DNA of 58,995 nucleotides, taken from NCBI GenBank assembly GCA_020846275.1, contig JADLEG010000107.1, forward strand, positions 1 through 58,995, given 5' to 3'. Below the pieces are notes generated by a model. That model did not search any database. It saw nothing but the letters and a program-made list of their open reading frames with translations, and had not been told where the DNA came from. The position numbers and the translations under genes were made by a program. Shown here piece after piece: positions 37,369-49,788 of this stretch. Each line of letters begins with the position of its first letter. The first letter of the stretch is position 1. This DNA comes from Alphaproteobacteria bacterium. GTDB taxonomy: Bacteria; Pseudomonadota; Alphaproteobacteria; JAEULC01.

Positions 37369-37443
37369 TGGTTGGGGCGCCAGGATTCGAACCTGGGAAT
37401 GGCGGAATCAAAATCCGCTGCCTTACCACTTGGCTACGCCCCA
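37369..37443 (-). tRNA. tRNA-Gln (anticodon TTG)
   Basis: On the minus strand a complete cloverleaf can be drawn: acceptor stem TGGGGCG/CGCCCCA (5' end at 37443), anticodon stem GCGGA/TCCGC with loop TTTTGAT giving anticodon TTG, T-arm with GGTTCGAATCC, discriminator A and encoded CCA at 37369-37371. The codon read is CAA. It lies between ispE and the lower-GC islet. Confidence 0.96.
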
Positions 37444-37508
37444 AGCGCGCGCACCATAGCCTCGGGCGGTCGAAGCGGCAACCGGCCGGCCTTGATCCTG
37501 GCCGGCAG

Positions 37509-38459
37509 CTAGGCCTGCGGCTTCACCTTGTCGACGTCGTCGACCAGGCGTCCCGGCGCCACCCACCATTTCGCGTGCGCGCGGGCCAGCGGCGCCGCGG
37601 CGGCGATGGCGGCTTGCGGGTCGGCGAACAGGCCGAAGCAGGTGGCGCCGCTGCCCGACATGCGCGCCAGCAGGCAGCCGGGCAGGCCCGCGAGCTTCGC
37701 CAGCATCTCTCCCACCACCGGCAGCAGCGCCGTCGCCGGCCGGGTCAGGTCGTTCTTGCGCGACGCCAGCAGATCGGCGAGCTGGCGCGCATCGGCCACG
37801 CCGCGGCTCGGCAGCGGATCGGTCGCGGAGAACGGTCCCTGGCGCGCCTTGAACACGGGCGGCGTCGCCAGCGGCACGCCGGGATTGACCAGCACGATCC
37901 CCGCCTCGGGCAGGCGCGGCGCCGGCATCAGCTTCTCGCCGATGCCGCCCATATGCACCGCGCGACCTCCGAGGCACACCGGCACGTCGGCGCCGAGGCC
38001 GAGCGCGAGGCGATGCAGATCGCCGGCCGCCGGGCGCAAGCCCCACAAGGCGCTGAGCGCGCGCAACGCCGCCGCCGCGTCCGACGAGCCGCCGCCGATC
38101 CCCGAGGCGACCGGCAGGCGCTTGATCAGGCGCAGCTTTGCGCGCGGCTTGACGCCGCCCAGCTCGGCGAGGCGCCGCGCCGCGCGCAGCACCAGGTTGT
38201 CGGCTTCCCCCGCAAGCGACGCGCCGAAAGGCCCGGACACCTTGAGCGACAGCGCGTCATCCTCGAGCGCGATCACCGTGTCGTGGACGTCGGCGAAGGC
38301 GACCAGGCTGTCGAGCAGGTGATAGCCGTCGGCGCGCTTGCCGACGACATGCAGGTAGAGGTTGATCTTGGCCGGCGCCGCCGCCCGGTAGCCGCTGCGG
38401 GTCTTGACCGGAACGCGCGACGCCCCGGCCGGCGCGGCCGTGGGACTGGACGAAGCCAT
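37509..38459 (-). CDS. ispE: 4-diphosphocytidyl-2-C-methyl-D-erythritol kinase
   Basis: 316 aa GHMP kinase of the MEP isoprenoid pathway that phosphorylates CDP-ME at the 2-OH. Visible: [20 protein letters not shown], the ATP-binding glycine-rich loop [20 protein letters not shown], and [12 protein letters not shown] near the end. The start at ATG 38459 gives a short extra N-terminal tail of ~27 residues before the usual AKINL motif. It follows the TPR gene with 9 nt between them, so the two are probably co-transcribed. Confidence 0.95.
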   Translation of the reverse strand: MASSSPTAAPAGASRVPVKTRSGYRAAAPAKINLYLHVVGKRADGYHLLDSLVAFADVHDTVIALEDDALSLKVSGPFGASLAGEADNLVLRAARRLAELGGVKPRAKLRLIKRLPVASGIGGGSSDAAAALRALSALWGLRPAAGDLHRLALGLGADVPVCLGGRAVHMGGIGEKLMPAPRLPEAGIVLVNPGVPLATPPVFKARQGPFSATDPLPSRGVADARQLADLLASRKNDLTRPATALLPVVGEMLAKLAGLPGCLLARMSGSGATCFGLFADPQAAIAAAAPLARAHAKWWVAPGRLVDDVDKVKPQA

Positions 38460-38468
38460 GGGGCAGGT

Positions 38469-40190
38469 TCAGCCGCCGCGCTGGCCGGGAGCGGAAGCGG
38501 TCAATCCGTCCTTCAGCTTCTTCTCGAGCTGCGAGGCGAGTTCGGCGTCGGGCTTCAGCCCCTGCGCGCGTTTCCATTGGAAGCGCGCCTCCAGCACGCG
38601 TCCGACCTTCCAATAGGCGTCGCCCAGGTGGTCGTTGATGGTGGGATCGACCGGCCGCAGTTCCACCGCGCGCTCCAGATGCTCGGCCGCCTTGTCGTAG
38701 TTGCCCAGGCGGTAATGCGCCCAGCCCAGGCTGTCCACGATGTAGCCGTCGTTGGGCCGCTGCTCGACCGCGCGGCGGATCATGTCCATGCCGCGGTCCA
38801 GGTTGATGCCCTGATCGATCCAGGAATAGCCGAGATAGTTGAGCACATAGGGCTGGTCGGGCTGCAACTCCAGCGCGCGCAGAAAATCCGCCTCCGCGCG
38901 CGCCCATTGCTTGGACCGCTCGAGCGCGATGCCGCGCGCGTACAGCAGCGACCAGTGCCGCTTGTCGATCTTGTCGACGCGCTTCAGCGTATCGTCGTAG
39001 ACCGCGACCGCCTCGGCGAAGCGCTCCTTGGTGCGCAGCATCCCGCCAAGCTGCGCCAGGGCGTCGACGCGGTCCGTCCGCTCCTTGCCCATCGCGCGCA
39101 GCAGGGCCTCGGCGTCGTCGAACTTCTCCATTGCCTCGAGGTTCGACGCCACCCGCAGCCGCGCCGACCAGCTGAACCACGAGCCGGGCGCGATCGACTG
39201 GTAGACCTTGTTGGCGTCGACGTTGCGCTGCTGCTGCTCCAGGATCCCCGCCACCAGCATCTGCGCAGCGTCGAGATCGGGGCGCAGATGCAGCGCCAGC
39301 CGGGTCAGCACCAGGGCGAACTCCGCGCTGCGCTCCTGCTGCAGCGCGCTCGCGAAATGGAACAGCGCCTCGGCCAGGCCGTCGCGCGCGCTGGCCACGA
39401 TCGGCGGCGTCGTCTTGCCCTGCGCAGCGCGCTCCAGCAGGATCTGGCCGATCGCGCTCTCCGGATTGTCCTCGGCATAGTCCTGGTAGAGCGGCTTCGC
39501 CTCGGCAGCCTTGCCGGTGCGCTCGTAGAACCCGCCGATCGCCTCGACCATCCTCAGCGGCATGCGCGGCATCGCCTGCAGCGCGGCGGCATAGAACTGG
39601 CCGGCCTGCTCCGGCCGCTTGGCCAGCTCCGCGACCAGGCCGCAGTGCAGGTCGCGCAGAATTCCGTTGCCCTGCTGCTCGCCGACCGCCTTCAGCGTTG
39701 CCAGCGCCTCGTCGGTCTTGCCGGCGCCAGCCTGGACCCAGCCAAGCACCAGCGGTACGAGGAAGCGATTGATGTTGCTGCGCGACAGCTTGGCCAGGCG
39801 CTGCTCTGCGCCGGCCCAGTCGCCGGCCCGCACGCGCTCGATCGACAGCAGCAGCGCGGCCACCGTCGCGTCGCCGCCTTCGCTCGACGCGGCGTCCGCA
39901 TAGTCCACCGCTTCGGTCGGCTGGCCGGCTCCCAGCAGCACCCAGAACAGCCGCCGGCGCAGCTGCTCGTTCTGCGGATCGTCCTTCAGCGCTTCCTTCA
40001 GGTAGACGGCCGCGGCCTCGCGGTCGTTCGCCGCCATCGCATGGCGCCCGGACAGATAGGCGCCGACCGTCGATTCGGCCATGAGGTCGGGGGCCAGCTT
40101 CGGGGTGTCGGCGGTCGCGGCTGCCACGCCCAGACAGAACGAAAGCCCCGCCCCGGCCAGCGCGGCGGTAAGGCTGGTACGAACGGCCAT
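38469..40190 (-). CDS. Exported tetratricopeptide-repeat protein
   Basis: 573 aa. ATG 40190 follows AAGGAG; an upstream in-frame extension to 40322 is not needed. The signal peptide is AALAGAGLSFCLGVAAATA. The rest is helical with many TPR units (ERSKQWARAEADFLRALELQ, DSLGWAHYRLGNYDKAAEHL, the last group near residues 430-560). This TPR gene beside ispE and ETF-QO is a common alphaproteobacterial arrangement. A cell-envelope scaffold role is likely; no enzymatic motif is seen. Confidence 0.88.
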   Translation of the reverse strand: MAVRTSLTAALAGAGLSFCLGVAAATADTPKLAPDLMAESTVGAYLSGRHAMAANDREAAAVYLKEALKDDPQNEQLRRRLFWVLLGAGQPTEAVDYADAASSEGGDATVAALLLSIERVRAGDWAGAEQRLAKLSRSNINRFLVPLVLGWVQAGAGKTDEALATLKAVGEQQGNGILRDLHCGLVAELAKRPEQAGQFYAAALQAMPRMPLRMVEAIGGFYERTGKAAEAKPLYQDYAEDNPESAIGQILLERAAQGKTTPPIVASARDGLAEALFHFASALQQERSAEFALVLTRLALHLRPDLDAAQMLVAGILEQQQRNVDANKVYQSIAPGSWFSWSARLRVASNLEAMEKFDDAEALLRAMGKERTDRVDALAQLGGMLRTKERFAEAVAVYDDTLKRVDKIDKRHWSLLYARGIALERSKQWARAEADFLRALELQPDQPYVLNYLGYSWIDQGINLDRGMDMIRRAVEQRPNDGYIVDSLGWAHYRLGNYDKAAEHLERAVELRPVDPTINDHLGDAYWKVGRVLEARFQWKRAQGLKPDAELASQLEKKLKDGLTASAPGQRGG

Positions 40191-40318
40191 CCAGGCTCCT
40201 TCATGCCCCGGGGCGGGCCGCCAAGGGCCTGGCCGCGCGGGCTCGGTCGATGCTGCGAAGGCGAACAGTCTAGCCCAGGCCGGCGGGCGGGCCAATCGCC
40301 GCCGCGCCGGCGGACCGG

Positions 40319-41959
40319 TCACATGTTCGGATAGTTGGGGCCGCCGCCGCCCTCCGGGACCGTCCAGTTGATGTTCTGGGCCGGGTCCTTGATGTCGCAG
40401 GTCTTGCAGTGCACGCAGTTCTGGGCGTTGATCTGCAAGCGTTTCTTGCCCGCCTCCTCGACCACGTCGTAGACGCCCGCCGGGCAGTAGCGCTGCTCGG
40501 GCGAGCCGTAGACGGCGTTGACCTCGTCAACCCAGCGCTGCGGGTCGATCACCTTCAGGTGCGCGGGCTGGTTTTCCTCGTGGTTGGTGTTCGAGATGAA
40601 GACCGACGACAGCCGGTCGAAGCTGACCTTCCCGTCCGGCTTGGGATAGGCGATCGGCTGGCACGCCGCCGCCGGCTTCAGCGCCTTGTGGTCGGGCTGG
40701 TGGTGGAGCGTCCAGGGCGCCTTGCCCCGGAACAGATAAGTGTCGATCGCCGCATTGGCCAAGCCGGCGAAGAGGCCGCGATGGAATCCCGGCCGCACGT
40801 TGCGCACCCGGTAGAGCTCGTCCCACAGCCAGGACTGCTTGAGGCGCTCCGGGTAGGACGTCACCTCGCCGCCATCCGTCCCGTCCGTGAGCGCGTCGAA
40901 CACCGCCTCGGCGGCCACCATGCCCGACTTCATCGCGGTATGGCTGCCCTTGATCTTGGGCACGTTGAGGAATCCGGCGGTGCAGCCGACCAGGAGTCCG
41001 CCGGCGAAGGTCAGCTTGGGGATGGCCTGGAACCCGCCTTCGTTCAGCGCCCGGGCGCCATAGGCGACGCGCTTGCCGCCCTCGAACACCGGGCGGATCG
41101 CCGGATGGGTCTTGAAGCGCTGGAACTCCTCGAACGGGTTCAGATAGGGGTTGGCGTAGTCCAGCCCGACCACGAACCCGACCGCGACCTGGCACACGCC
41201 GTCGCGCGGGGCCAGGTGATAGAGGAAGGAACCGCCATAGGTCGCGGTGTCCACCGGCCAGCCGATCGTATGGGTGATCTGACCCGGGTGGTGCCGCGCG
41301 GGCTCGACCTCCCACAGCTCCTTCAGCCCGATGCCGAAGGTCTGCGGGTCGGCCCCCTCGCGCAGCTTGAAGCGCTGGAACAGGGTCTTGGTCAGCGAGC
41401 CGCGGCAGCCCTCGGCGAAGACGGTCTGCTTCGCGCGCAGCTCCACCCCGGGCTGGTGGTTGGCGGTCGGCTGGCCGTCCTTGCCGATCCCCATGTCGCC
41501 GGTCGCCACGCCGACGACCCGCCCCGCCTCGTCGTACAGCACTTCGGCGGCGGCGAAGCCGGGATAGATCTCGACGCCCAGCGCCTCGGCCTGCTGGCCG
41601 AGCCAGCGGCACAGGTTCCCCAGGCTGATGATGTAGTTGCCGTGGTTGTGCATCTGCGGGGGGGTCGGCAGGCGGAAGGCACGGCTTTCGGTCAGGAACA
41701 GGAAACGGTCTTCCGCCGCCGGCGTATCGAGCGGCGCGCCCTTGTCCTTCCAGTCCGGGATCAACTCGTTCAGCGCCCGCGGCTCGAACACCGCGCCACT
41801 TAATATATGTGCGCCGATCTCCGAGCCCTTCTCGACGACGCAGACCCCCAGTTCGCGGCCGGCCTCCGCCGCGCGCTGCTTCAGCCGGATCGCGGCCGAC
41901 AGGCCCGACGGCCCGCCGCCGACCACCACCACGTCGTATTCCATCACGTCGCGCGCCAT
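40319..41959 (-). CDS. Electron transfer flavoprotein-ubiquinone oxidoreductase
   Basis: 546 aa, full length for ETF-QO. It passes electrons from ETF (acyl-CoA and amino-acid dehydrogenases) to ubiquinone at the inner membrane. FAD motif [16 protein letters not shown] at the N-terminus; ubiquinone/membrane-loop region around [14 protein letters not shown]-terminal [4Fe-4S] ligands Cys492 (RYCPAG), Cys515, Cys518 and Cys521 ([16 protein letters not shown]). ATG 41959 has AAGGA seven bases upstream. Divergent from the glycosylase gene. Confidence 0.96.
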   Translation of the reverse strand: MARDVMEYDVVVVGGGPSGLSAAIRLKQRAAEAGRELGVCVVEKGSEIGAHILSGAVFEPRALNELIPDWKDKGAPLDTPAAEDRFLFLTESRAFRLPTPPQMHNHGNYIISLGNLCRWLGQQAEALGVEIYPGFAAAEVLYDEAGRVVGVATGDMGIGKDGQPTANHQPGVELRAKQTVFAEGCRGSLTKTLFQRFKLREGADPQTFGIGLKELWEVEPARHHPGQITHTIGWPVDTATYGGSFLYHLAPRDGVCQVAVGFVVGLDYANPYLNPFEEFQRFKTHPAIRPVFEGGKRVAYGARALNEGGFQAIPKLTFAGGLLVGCTAGFLNVPKIKGSHTAMKSGMVAAEAVFDALTDGTDGGEVTSYPERLKQSWLWDELYRVRNVRPGFHRGLFAGLANAAIDTYLFRGKAPWTLHHQPDHKALKPAAACQPIAYPKPDGKVSFDRLSSVFISNTNHEENQPAHLKVIDPQRWVDEVNAVYGSPEQRYCPAGVYDVVEEAGKKRLQINAQNCVHCKTCDIKDPAQNINWTVPEGGGGPNYPNM

Positions 41960-42104
41960 CGCTTGTTCCTTCTTGTCTCGCCCCGTCCGCGTCGGCGCGG
42001 ATTAAAGCAGGAAGCGCCGTACCGGCATAGACTTGGGCGCGACGGCGTCTTGAGCGGCGGCGACTTCCGCCTATAGTCCGGAGCATGGAGCATCTGCACC
42101 GGCC

Positions 42105-42935
42105 ATGACCAGCACCGGATCGACCCTCGCCGCGCTGCGCTGGTATGTCGACATGGGTGTCGACGAGGCGGTGGGCGAGGTGGCGCCGGATTGGCTGGCG
42201 CCCCGGCCAGCGGCCGCCAAGATTCCGGCGGTGCCGAGCGCCTCGCCTGCCGCCCCGCCGCCGGCCGTGTTCGCCGTTCCAACGGCTCCGGCGCGGACCC
42301 GGGCCATGTCGGCGCCGGCCGCCATCCCGGCCGCCCAGGACGCCCATCGGCTGGCCCAGGCCGCGCGCGACCTGGCGGAATTGCAGGACGCGCTGCGCGC
42401 TTTCGACGGCTGCCAGCTCAAGCAGACCGCCACCAACCTGGTGTTCGGCGACGGCAATCCCAAGGCCAAAGTCATGCTTGTGGGCGAGGCGCCGGGCGCC
42501 GACGAGGATCGCCAGGGCAAGCCCTTCGTCGGGGTCAGCGGCCAGTTGCTGGACCGCATGCTCGCCTGGATCGGCCTCGACCGTTCCGCCTTCTACATAA
42601 CGAACCAGGTCTATTGGCGGCCGCCCGGCAACCGGAAGCCGACCGACGCCGAGGTCGCGTCCTGCCAGCCCTTCGTGATGCGGCACATCGAGCTTGTGCT
42701 GCCTGAGGTGCTCGTTCTGGTCGGCGGCGCGGCGACGCGCACGCTGCTCGGCCGCGCCGATGGCGTCATGAAGCTCCGCGGTCACTGGTTCGACTACGCT
42801 TCCGCCGGCCTGCCGCGGCCCATCCCGACCATGGTCATCCTCCATCCGGCGTTCCTGCTTCGTACGCCTTCCTTCAAGCGCGAGACCTGGCGCGATCTGC
42901 TCGCGATCGAACAGCGACTCAAAACGTTGCATTAA
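42105..42935 (+). CDS. Uracil-DNA glycosylase, type 4-like
   Basis: 276 aa. The UDG superfamily motifs are clear: motif 1 [17 protein letters not shown] and motif 2 HPAFLLRTP. Residues ~30-80 form a Pro/Ala-rich linker before the catalytic domain. Of the four Fe-S cysteines of classical family 4 enzymes, Cys103 and Cys187 are kept while the other two positions read Lys106 and Trp171 ([13 protein letters not shown]), so the cluster may be lost or altered. It excises uracil from DNA. Divergent from ETF-QO. Confidence 0.9.
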   Translation: MTSTGSTLAALRWYVDMGVDEAVGEVAPDWLAPRPAAAKIPAVPSASPAAPPPAVFAVPTAPARTRAMSAPAAIPAAQDAHRLAQAARDLAELQDALRAFDGCQLKQTATNLVFGDGNPKAKVMLVGEAPGADEDRQGKPFVGVSGQLLDRMLAWIGLDRSAFYITNQVYWRPPGNRKPTDAEVASCQPFVMRHIELVLPEVLVLVGGAATRTLLGRADGVMKLRGHWFDYASAGLPRPIPTMVILHPAFLLRTPSFKRETWRDLLAIEQRLKTLH

Positions 42936-42957
42936 AGTCACATTTTTTGCCAATGCG

Positions 42958-42994
42958 TTAGCAATTGGTTAATAGAACTATTCCAGATTAACCA
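42958..42994. promoter_or_regulatory. CtrA-box-like sequence and TTAA dyad upstream of lytic transglycosylase
   Basis: TTAG-N7-TTAA (42958-42972) differs by one base from the alphaproteobacterial CtrA box TTAA-N7-TTAA. A perfect 8-bp dyad TGGTTAAT-N13-ATTAACCA spans 42966-42994. It lies in an AT-rich 143-nt gap before the ATG at 43079. A cell-cycle or other regulator may bind here. Confidence 0.35.
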
Positions 42995-43078
42995 TTGATT
43001 CACATTCCCGTGGGTTGCCGGGGTGGATGTTTTCCGTTAGAGCGCTTCCCCGGGGGACACGACCGGGCTGGGGATTCC

Positions 43079-44773
<1,695 letters not shown>

Positions 44774-44815
44774 CCCCTTCCGCGCCGGTTCCCGCGAAGG
44801 AAGGCGCTTCCACCC

Positions 44816-45367
44816 ATGTTCCGCATCGACACCGACCGTCCGTTCCTGCCCGTCAACATTGCCGTGCTGACCGTCTCGGACACGCGCAGCAGCAGCGACG
44901 ATCGTTCCGGCCAGACCCTGGTCGAGCGCATCCAGGCGGCCGGCCATCGCGTCGCCCAGCGCAAGATCGTGCGCGACGAGGCGAAGGACATCGCGGCGCA
45001 ATTGAAAGCCTGGATCGCCGATCCGCTGGTCGACGTGGTGATCGCGACCGGCGGCACCGGCGTCACCGGCCGCGACGTCACGCCCGAAGCGTTCCAGAGC
45101 GTGTTCGAGAAGGAGATCCCCGGCTTCGGCGAGCTGTTCCGCATGCTGAGCTACCAGAAGATCGGCACTTCGACGATCCAGAGCCGCGCCACGGCCGGCG
45201 TCGCGGGCGGAACCTATCTCTTCGCCCTGCCCGGTTCGCCCGGCGCCTGCAAGGACGCCTGGGACGAAATCCTGGTTCACCAGCTCGACAACCGACTTCG
45301 CCCTTGCAATTTCGTCGAACTGATGCCGCGCCTGCAGGAGCACCTGAAGACCAAGGCGGCCGGCTGA
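44816..45367 (+). CDS. moaB: Molybdenum cofactor biosynthesis protein B
   Basis: 183 aa MogA/MoaB-type molybdopterin-binding protein. The conserved [17 protein letters not shown] loop binds molybdopterin, and the family ending ([13 protein letters not shown], then [18 protein letters not shown]) is present. It adenylates molybdopterin or assists molybdenum insertion. It starts 43 nt after the transglycosylase stop and precedes a phosphotransferase gene in the same direction. Confidence 0.92.
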   Translation: MFRIDTDRPFLPVNIAVLTVSDTRSSSDDRSGQTLVERIQAAGHRVAQRKIVRDEAKDIAAQLKAWIADPLVDVVIATGGTGVTGRDVTPEAFQSVFEKEIPGFGELFRMLSYQKIGTSTIQSRATAGVAGGTYLFALPGSPGACKDAWDEILVHQLDNRLRPCNFVELMPRLQEHLKTKAAG

Positions 45368-45380
45368 TCCCAGCGCCCGC

Positions 45381-46442
45381 GTGGCGAACGACGCGAAGCC
45401 GCCGACCGCGATGACCGATCCGACCGCGGTGGCAGCCGCGCTGCGCACCCTGCCCGGGCTCGCGGGGCTGCAGCCGGCACAGCTCCAGCACTACCCGACC
45501 AAGGGGATCGCGCACGAGCATTGGCGCATCCTGGGGCGTGGCTTGCTGGTGCGCGTGCCGAGCGCGGGCCAGTTCGCGATTCCGCCGGAGGATTACATTC
45601 CCTACCAGGCGGCGAGCTTCGCGCGCGCGCAACCCAGCGGCCACGTGCCGCGACTGGTCGCCGCCCTGCCGCCGTCGGCCGAGCTGCCGATGGGTGCGCT
45701 GGTGGTCGAGGAGATCGAGGGCCGCACGCCGCGCGTGCCGGAAGAGCTGCCGCTGATCGCCGAATGCCTGGCGCACATCCATTCCCTGCCGGTGCCGCAC
45801 CCGGCCGAGCGGCCGCCGCTGGTCGATCACGCCGATCCCGTCGCCGGCACGCTTGGCTTCATCGCGAAGCAGGCGGCGTTTCTCGACAAGGCCGGCGTGA
45901 TCGGCGCGGCGCGCGCGATGATCATGGACGAGATCGCCTGGGCGATCCGCTTCGGCGCGGAGAGCAAGGGCAAGGATCAGCCGGTTGCGCTGGTCGCGAC
46001 CGACACGCATCCCGGCAACTACCTGGTCGATGCCTGGGGCAAGGCGATCCTCGTGGACATCGAGAAGATGCTCTACGGCTCGCCCGCGATCGACCTGGCG
46101 CACGCGACGCTCTACACGTCGACCACCTGGGACATCGATTGCGGCGTCGCGCTGTCGCGCGCGGACATCCTGGCGTTCTATCGCGACTACCTCCGGCGCA
46201 TCGACGCGACGCTGGCGGCGCGGCTCAAGCCCTGGCTGCTGCCGATGCGCCGGCTGACCTGGCTGCGCACGACCACCTGGGCCTGCCGCTACCTCGTCGA
46301 GACGATCTACCGCGGCAAGGCCGGCGATCCCGCCTCGGCCTATGTGCAGCACGTCAAGGCGCGCATCGCCGATTTCCTCGACGAGCGGACGATCGAGGTG
46401 GTCCGGCAGGAATGGCTCGACACGCGGCCGCTCACGTTCTGA
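45381..46442 (+). CDS. Aminoglycoside-phosphotransferase-fold kinase family protein
   Basis: 353 aa from GTG 45381; ATG 45411 is an alternative. The APH/choline-kinase fold is recognised by the catalytic block TDTHPGNYLVD and the metal-binding AILVDIEKMLYGSPAIDLAHA. The N-lobe is shorter and lacks an obvious Lys motif, so the substrate cannot be given. It lies 14 nt after moaB. It may phosphorylate a small metabolite or sugar; antibiotic resistance should not be assumed. Confidence 0.8.
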   Translation: MANDAKPPTAMTDPTAVAAALRTLPGLAGLQPAQLQHYPTKGIAHEHWRILGRGLLVRVPSAGQFAIPPEDYIPYQAASFARAQPSGHVPRLVAALPPSAELPMGALVVEEIEGRTPRVPEELPLIAECLAHIHSLPVPHPAERPPLVDHADPVAGTLGFIAKQAAFLDKAGVIGAARAMIMDEIAWAIRFGAESKGKDQPVALVATDTHPGNYLVDAWGKAILVDIEKMLYGSPAIDLAHATLYTSTTWDIDCGVALSRADILAFYRDYLRRIDATLAARLKPWLLPMRRLTWLRTTTWACRYLVETIYRGKAGDPASAYVQHVKARIADFLDERTIEVVRQEWLDTRPLTF

Positions 46443-46501
46443 CGCGGCTTTTTTCGTCCATTAGTTCTTGATTTGTTCTCATCGCTGCGTTAGGCTGCGG
46501 G

Positions 46502-47647
46502 ATGATCCCGAAGCTGCCCGACCGGCCGCCAAACCAGGCTTTGGCCGACGCCCTCGTTCCCGACCGCCCGGCCAAGGGGCGCGGCGCGGTCAGCAACCGC
46601 ACGGGGCGCTACGAGGCGCAGGAGCGCGTCGCCGTCGCCGACGGCTGGGAGCAGGCTCCGGCGCCCGCCGCGGCGGAGGACGACCCCGCGCCGTCGCCGC
46701 GCACGACGGTTTCGCTCGACACGACGCGCACCATCATCGCCCGCAACGATTCACCGGACATCCCGTTCGACCGCTCGATCAATCCCTATCGCGGCTGCGA
46801 GCATGGCTGCGTCTACTGCTTCGCGCGTCCCACCCATGCCTATCTGGGCCTGTCGCCCGGGCTCGATTTCGAGACCAAGCTGTTGATGAAACCCGACGCG
46901 GCGAAGCTGCTGGAGCGCGAATTGCGCAACCCGCGCTATCGCTGCGACGTGATGGCGATGGGCACCAACACCGATCCCTACCAGCCGGTCGAGCGCGAGC
47001 ACCGGATCACGCGCCAGATCCTGGAAGTGCTGAACGCGTTCAACCATCCCGTCGGCATCGTCACCAAGTCGGCGCTCGTCATGCGCGACATCGACATCCT
47101 GTCGGACATGGCCAGGCGCAACCTGGCGAGCGTCGGCGTGTCCGTCACCTCGCTCGACCGCGACCTCGCGCGCGTGATGGAGCCGCGCGCCTCGACCCCG
47201 CCGCGGCGCCTGGCGGCGATCGCCGCGCTCGCCGCCGCCGGGATTCCCACCAGCGTGATGGTGGCGCCGATCATCCCGGCGCTGAACGACAGCGAGATCG
47301 AGCGTATCCTGGCCGCCGCCACCGCGGCCGGCGCGCGCTCGGCCGACTACGTGCTGCTGCGCCTGCCGCTCGAGATCAAGGGCCTGTTCGAGGAATGGCT
47401 CGAGACGCATGCGCCGCTGAAGGCCAAGCGCGTGCTGGACCTGGTGCGCGAGACGCGCGGCGGCCAGCTCTACGATGCGACCTTCGGCAAGCGGATGACC
47501 GGCACCGGCCCCTTCGCGCAGCTCATCCGCAACCGCTTCAAGCTGGCCAGTCGCAAGCTCGGCCTCGACCGGCGCAAGCTCAACCTCGACGTCACCAAGT
47601 TCCGCGCGCCGCCCGGCGTGGGCGACCAGTTGAGCCTGGGGTTGTAG
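46502..47647 (+). CDS. PA0069-family radical SAM protein
   Basis: 381 aa. The radical SAM cluster motif CX3CX2C is at Cys99, Cys103 and Cys106 (NPYRGCEHGCVYCFARPTH), with AMGTNTDPYQPVER and GIVTKSALVMRDIDIL further on, and the family's long, basic N-terminal segment. These proteins resemble spore photoproduct lyase-like enzymes and are widespread, but have no firmly known reaction. The next gene in the same direction is rnhB, beyond a repeat element. Confidence 0.92.
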   Translation: MIPKLPDRPPNQALADALVPDRPAKGRGAVSNRTGRYEAQERVAVADGWEQAPAPAAAEDDPAPSPRTTVSLDTTRTIIARNDSPDIPFDRSINPYRGCEHGCVYCFARPTHAYLGLSPGLDFETKLLMKPDAAKLLERELRNPRYRCDVMAMGTNTDPYQPVEREHRITRQILEVLNAFNHPVGIVTKSALVMRDIDILSDMARRNLASVGVSVTSLDRDLARVMEPRASTPPRRLAAIAALAAAGIPTSVMVAPIIPALNDSEIERILAAATAAGARSADYVLLRLPLEIKGLFEEWLETHAPLKAKRVLDLVRETRGGQLYDATFGKRMTGTGPFAQLIRNRFKLASRKLGLDRRKLNLDVTKFRAPPGVGDQLSLGL

Positions 47648-47659
47648 CGACGCCGGAGT

Positions 47660-47778
47660 TTCTCATCCTTCGAGACGGCCGCTTCGCGGCCTCCTCAGGA
47701 TGACGCGATTCTTTTTTTGTTCGCCAAACCATCGTGTCATCCTGAGGAGGGCCGCAGGCCCGTCTTGAAGGATGAGAA
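47660..47778. repeat. Long intergenic inverted repeat (REP/BIME-like), possible terminator
   Basis: Two ~44-bp arms (47660-47704 and 47735-47778) are largely complementary: the left starts TTCTCATCCTTCGAGACGG and the right ends with the matching AAGGATGAGAA, both including the CCTCAGGATGAC/GTCATCCTGAGG core. Each arm carries a smaller hairpin (GGCCGC..GCGGCC; GGGCC..GGCCC). The central loop has a T-run. The same family appears at 52754-52877. Likely a dispersed intergenic repeat that may also end the radical SAM transcript. Confidence 0.75.
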
Positions 47779-47843
47779 GCGCGAGACGGCCGGCCTCGCC
47801 GAATCACTGGATACCCCCATCCGGCGCGCGCTAGATTCGGCGC

Positions 47844-48476
47844 ATGCCGAGCCTCACCTTCGAGCGGTCCTGCGGTGCCATGCCCGTCTGCGGCATCGAC
47901 GAGGCGGGGCGCGGGCCGTTGGCGGGGCCGGTGGTGGCCGCCGCCGTGGTGCTGGACCTGGCGAAGCCGCTGCCCAGGGGCATCAACGATTCCAAGCAGC
48001 TCGACCGCCCGACCCGCGAGCGCCTGGCGGACAAGCTGCGGGCCCGCGCGCTGATCGGCGTGGGCGCTGCGACGGTCGAGGAGATCGACCGCATCAACAT
48101 CCTGCAGGCGACGATGCTGGCGATGCGCCGGGCGGTGGACGCGCTGGCGGCGGTCCTGGGCCGCCCGCCCGCCCATGCGTTGGTCGACGGCAACCGCGCC
48201 CCCACCCTGCCCTGCCCGGTCCAGACCATCGTCGACGGCGACGCGCTCTGCCTGTCGATCGCCGCCGCCTCGATCATCGCCAAGGTCACGCGCGACCGGA
48301 TGATGTGCGAACTTGCCGCCCTGCACCCGCATTACGGCTGGGAGCGCAACGCCGGTTATGGCACGCCCGAACACCTGGCCGCGCTGGAACAACACGGCCC
48401 AACCCCGCATCATCGCACCAGTTTCCGCCCGGTCGAGCAGTTGCGGTTGAATCTTGCCGGCGGATTTGAGGACTAA
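47844..48476 (+). CDS. rnhB: Ribonuclease HII
   Basis: 210 aa. Acidic catalytic residues: Asp19 and Glu20 in [15 protein letters not shown], Asp115 in [10 protein letters not shown], and the fourth Asp in [10 protein letters not shown]. It removes ribonucleotides and RNA primers from DNA. ATG 47844 (an ATG 12 codons later is possible). It lies directly upstream of ccrM, a pairing conserved in alphaproteobacteria. Confidence 0.95.
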   Translation: MPSLTFERSCGAMPVCGIDEAGRGPLAGPVVAAAVVLDLAKPLPRGINDSKQLDRPTRERLADKLRARALIGVGAATVEEIDRINILQATMLAMRRAVDALAAVLGRPPAHALVDGNRAPTLPCPVQTIVDGDALCLSIAAASIIAKVTRDRMMCELAALHPHYGWERNAGYGTPEHLAALEQHGPTPHHRTSFRPVEQLRLNLAGGFED

Positions 48477-48491
48477 TTCCACCAGATCAAC

Positions 48492-49707
<1,216 letters not shown>

Positions 49708-49750
49708 ACAGCCGGCAGTTCAGCTTCCGAATGGTCGCTGATCCTCGGAA

Positions 49751-49782
49751 CACCTATGATAGGTCATCTTCCATCATAGGTG
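49751..49782. promoter_or_regulatory. Perfect 10-bp inverted repeat just before the HerA-like gene
   Basis: CACCTATGAT (49751-49760) and ATCATAGGTG (49773-49782) are exact reverse complements separated by 12 nt, ending six bases before the ATG at 49789. In RNA this would place a stable hairpin at the ribosome site; in DNA it could be an operator. It marks the beginning of the lower-GC segment. Confidence 0.6.
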
Positions 49783-49788
49783 CACCCC

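Noticed and set aside
45381..46442. Aminoglycoside resistance gene
   Set aside because: Only the general kinase fold is present; genomic context (moaB) and absence of specific resistance-enzyme motifs argue for a metabolic or unknown kinase.
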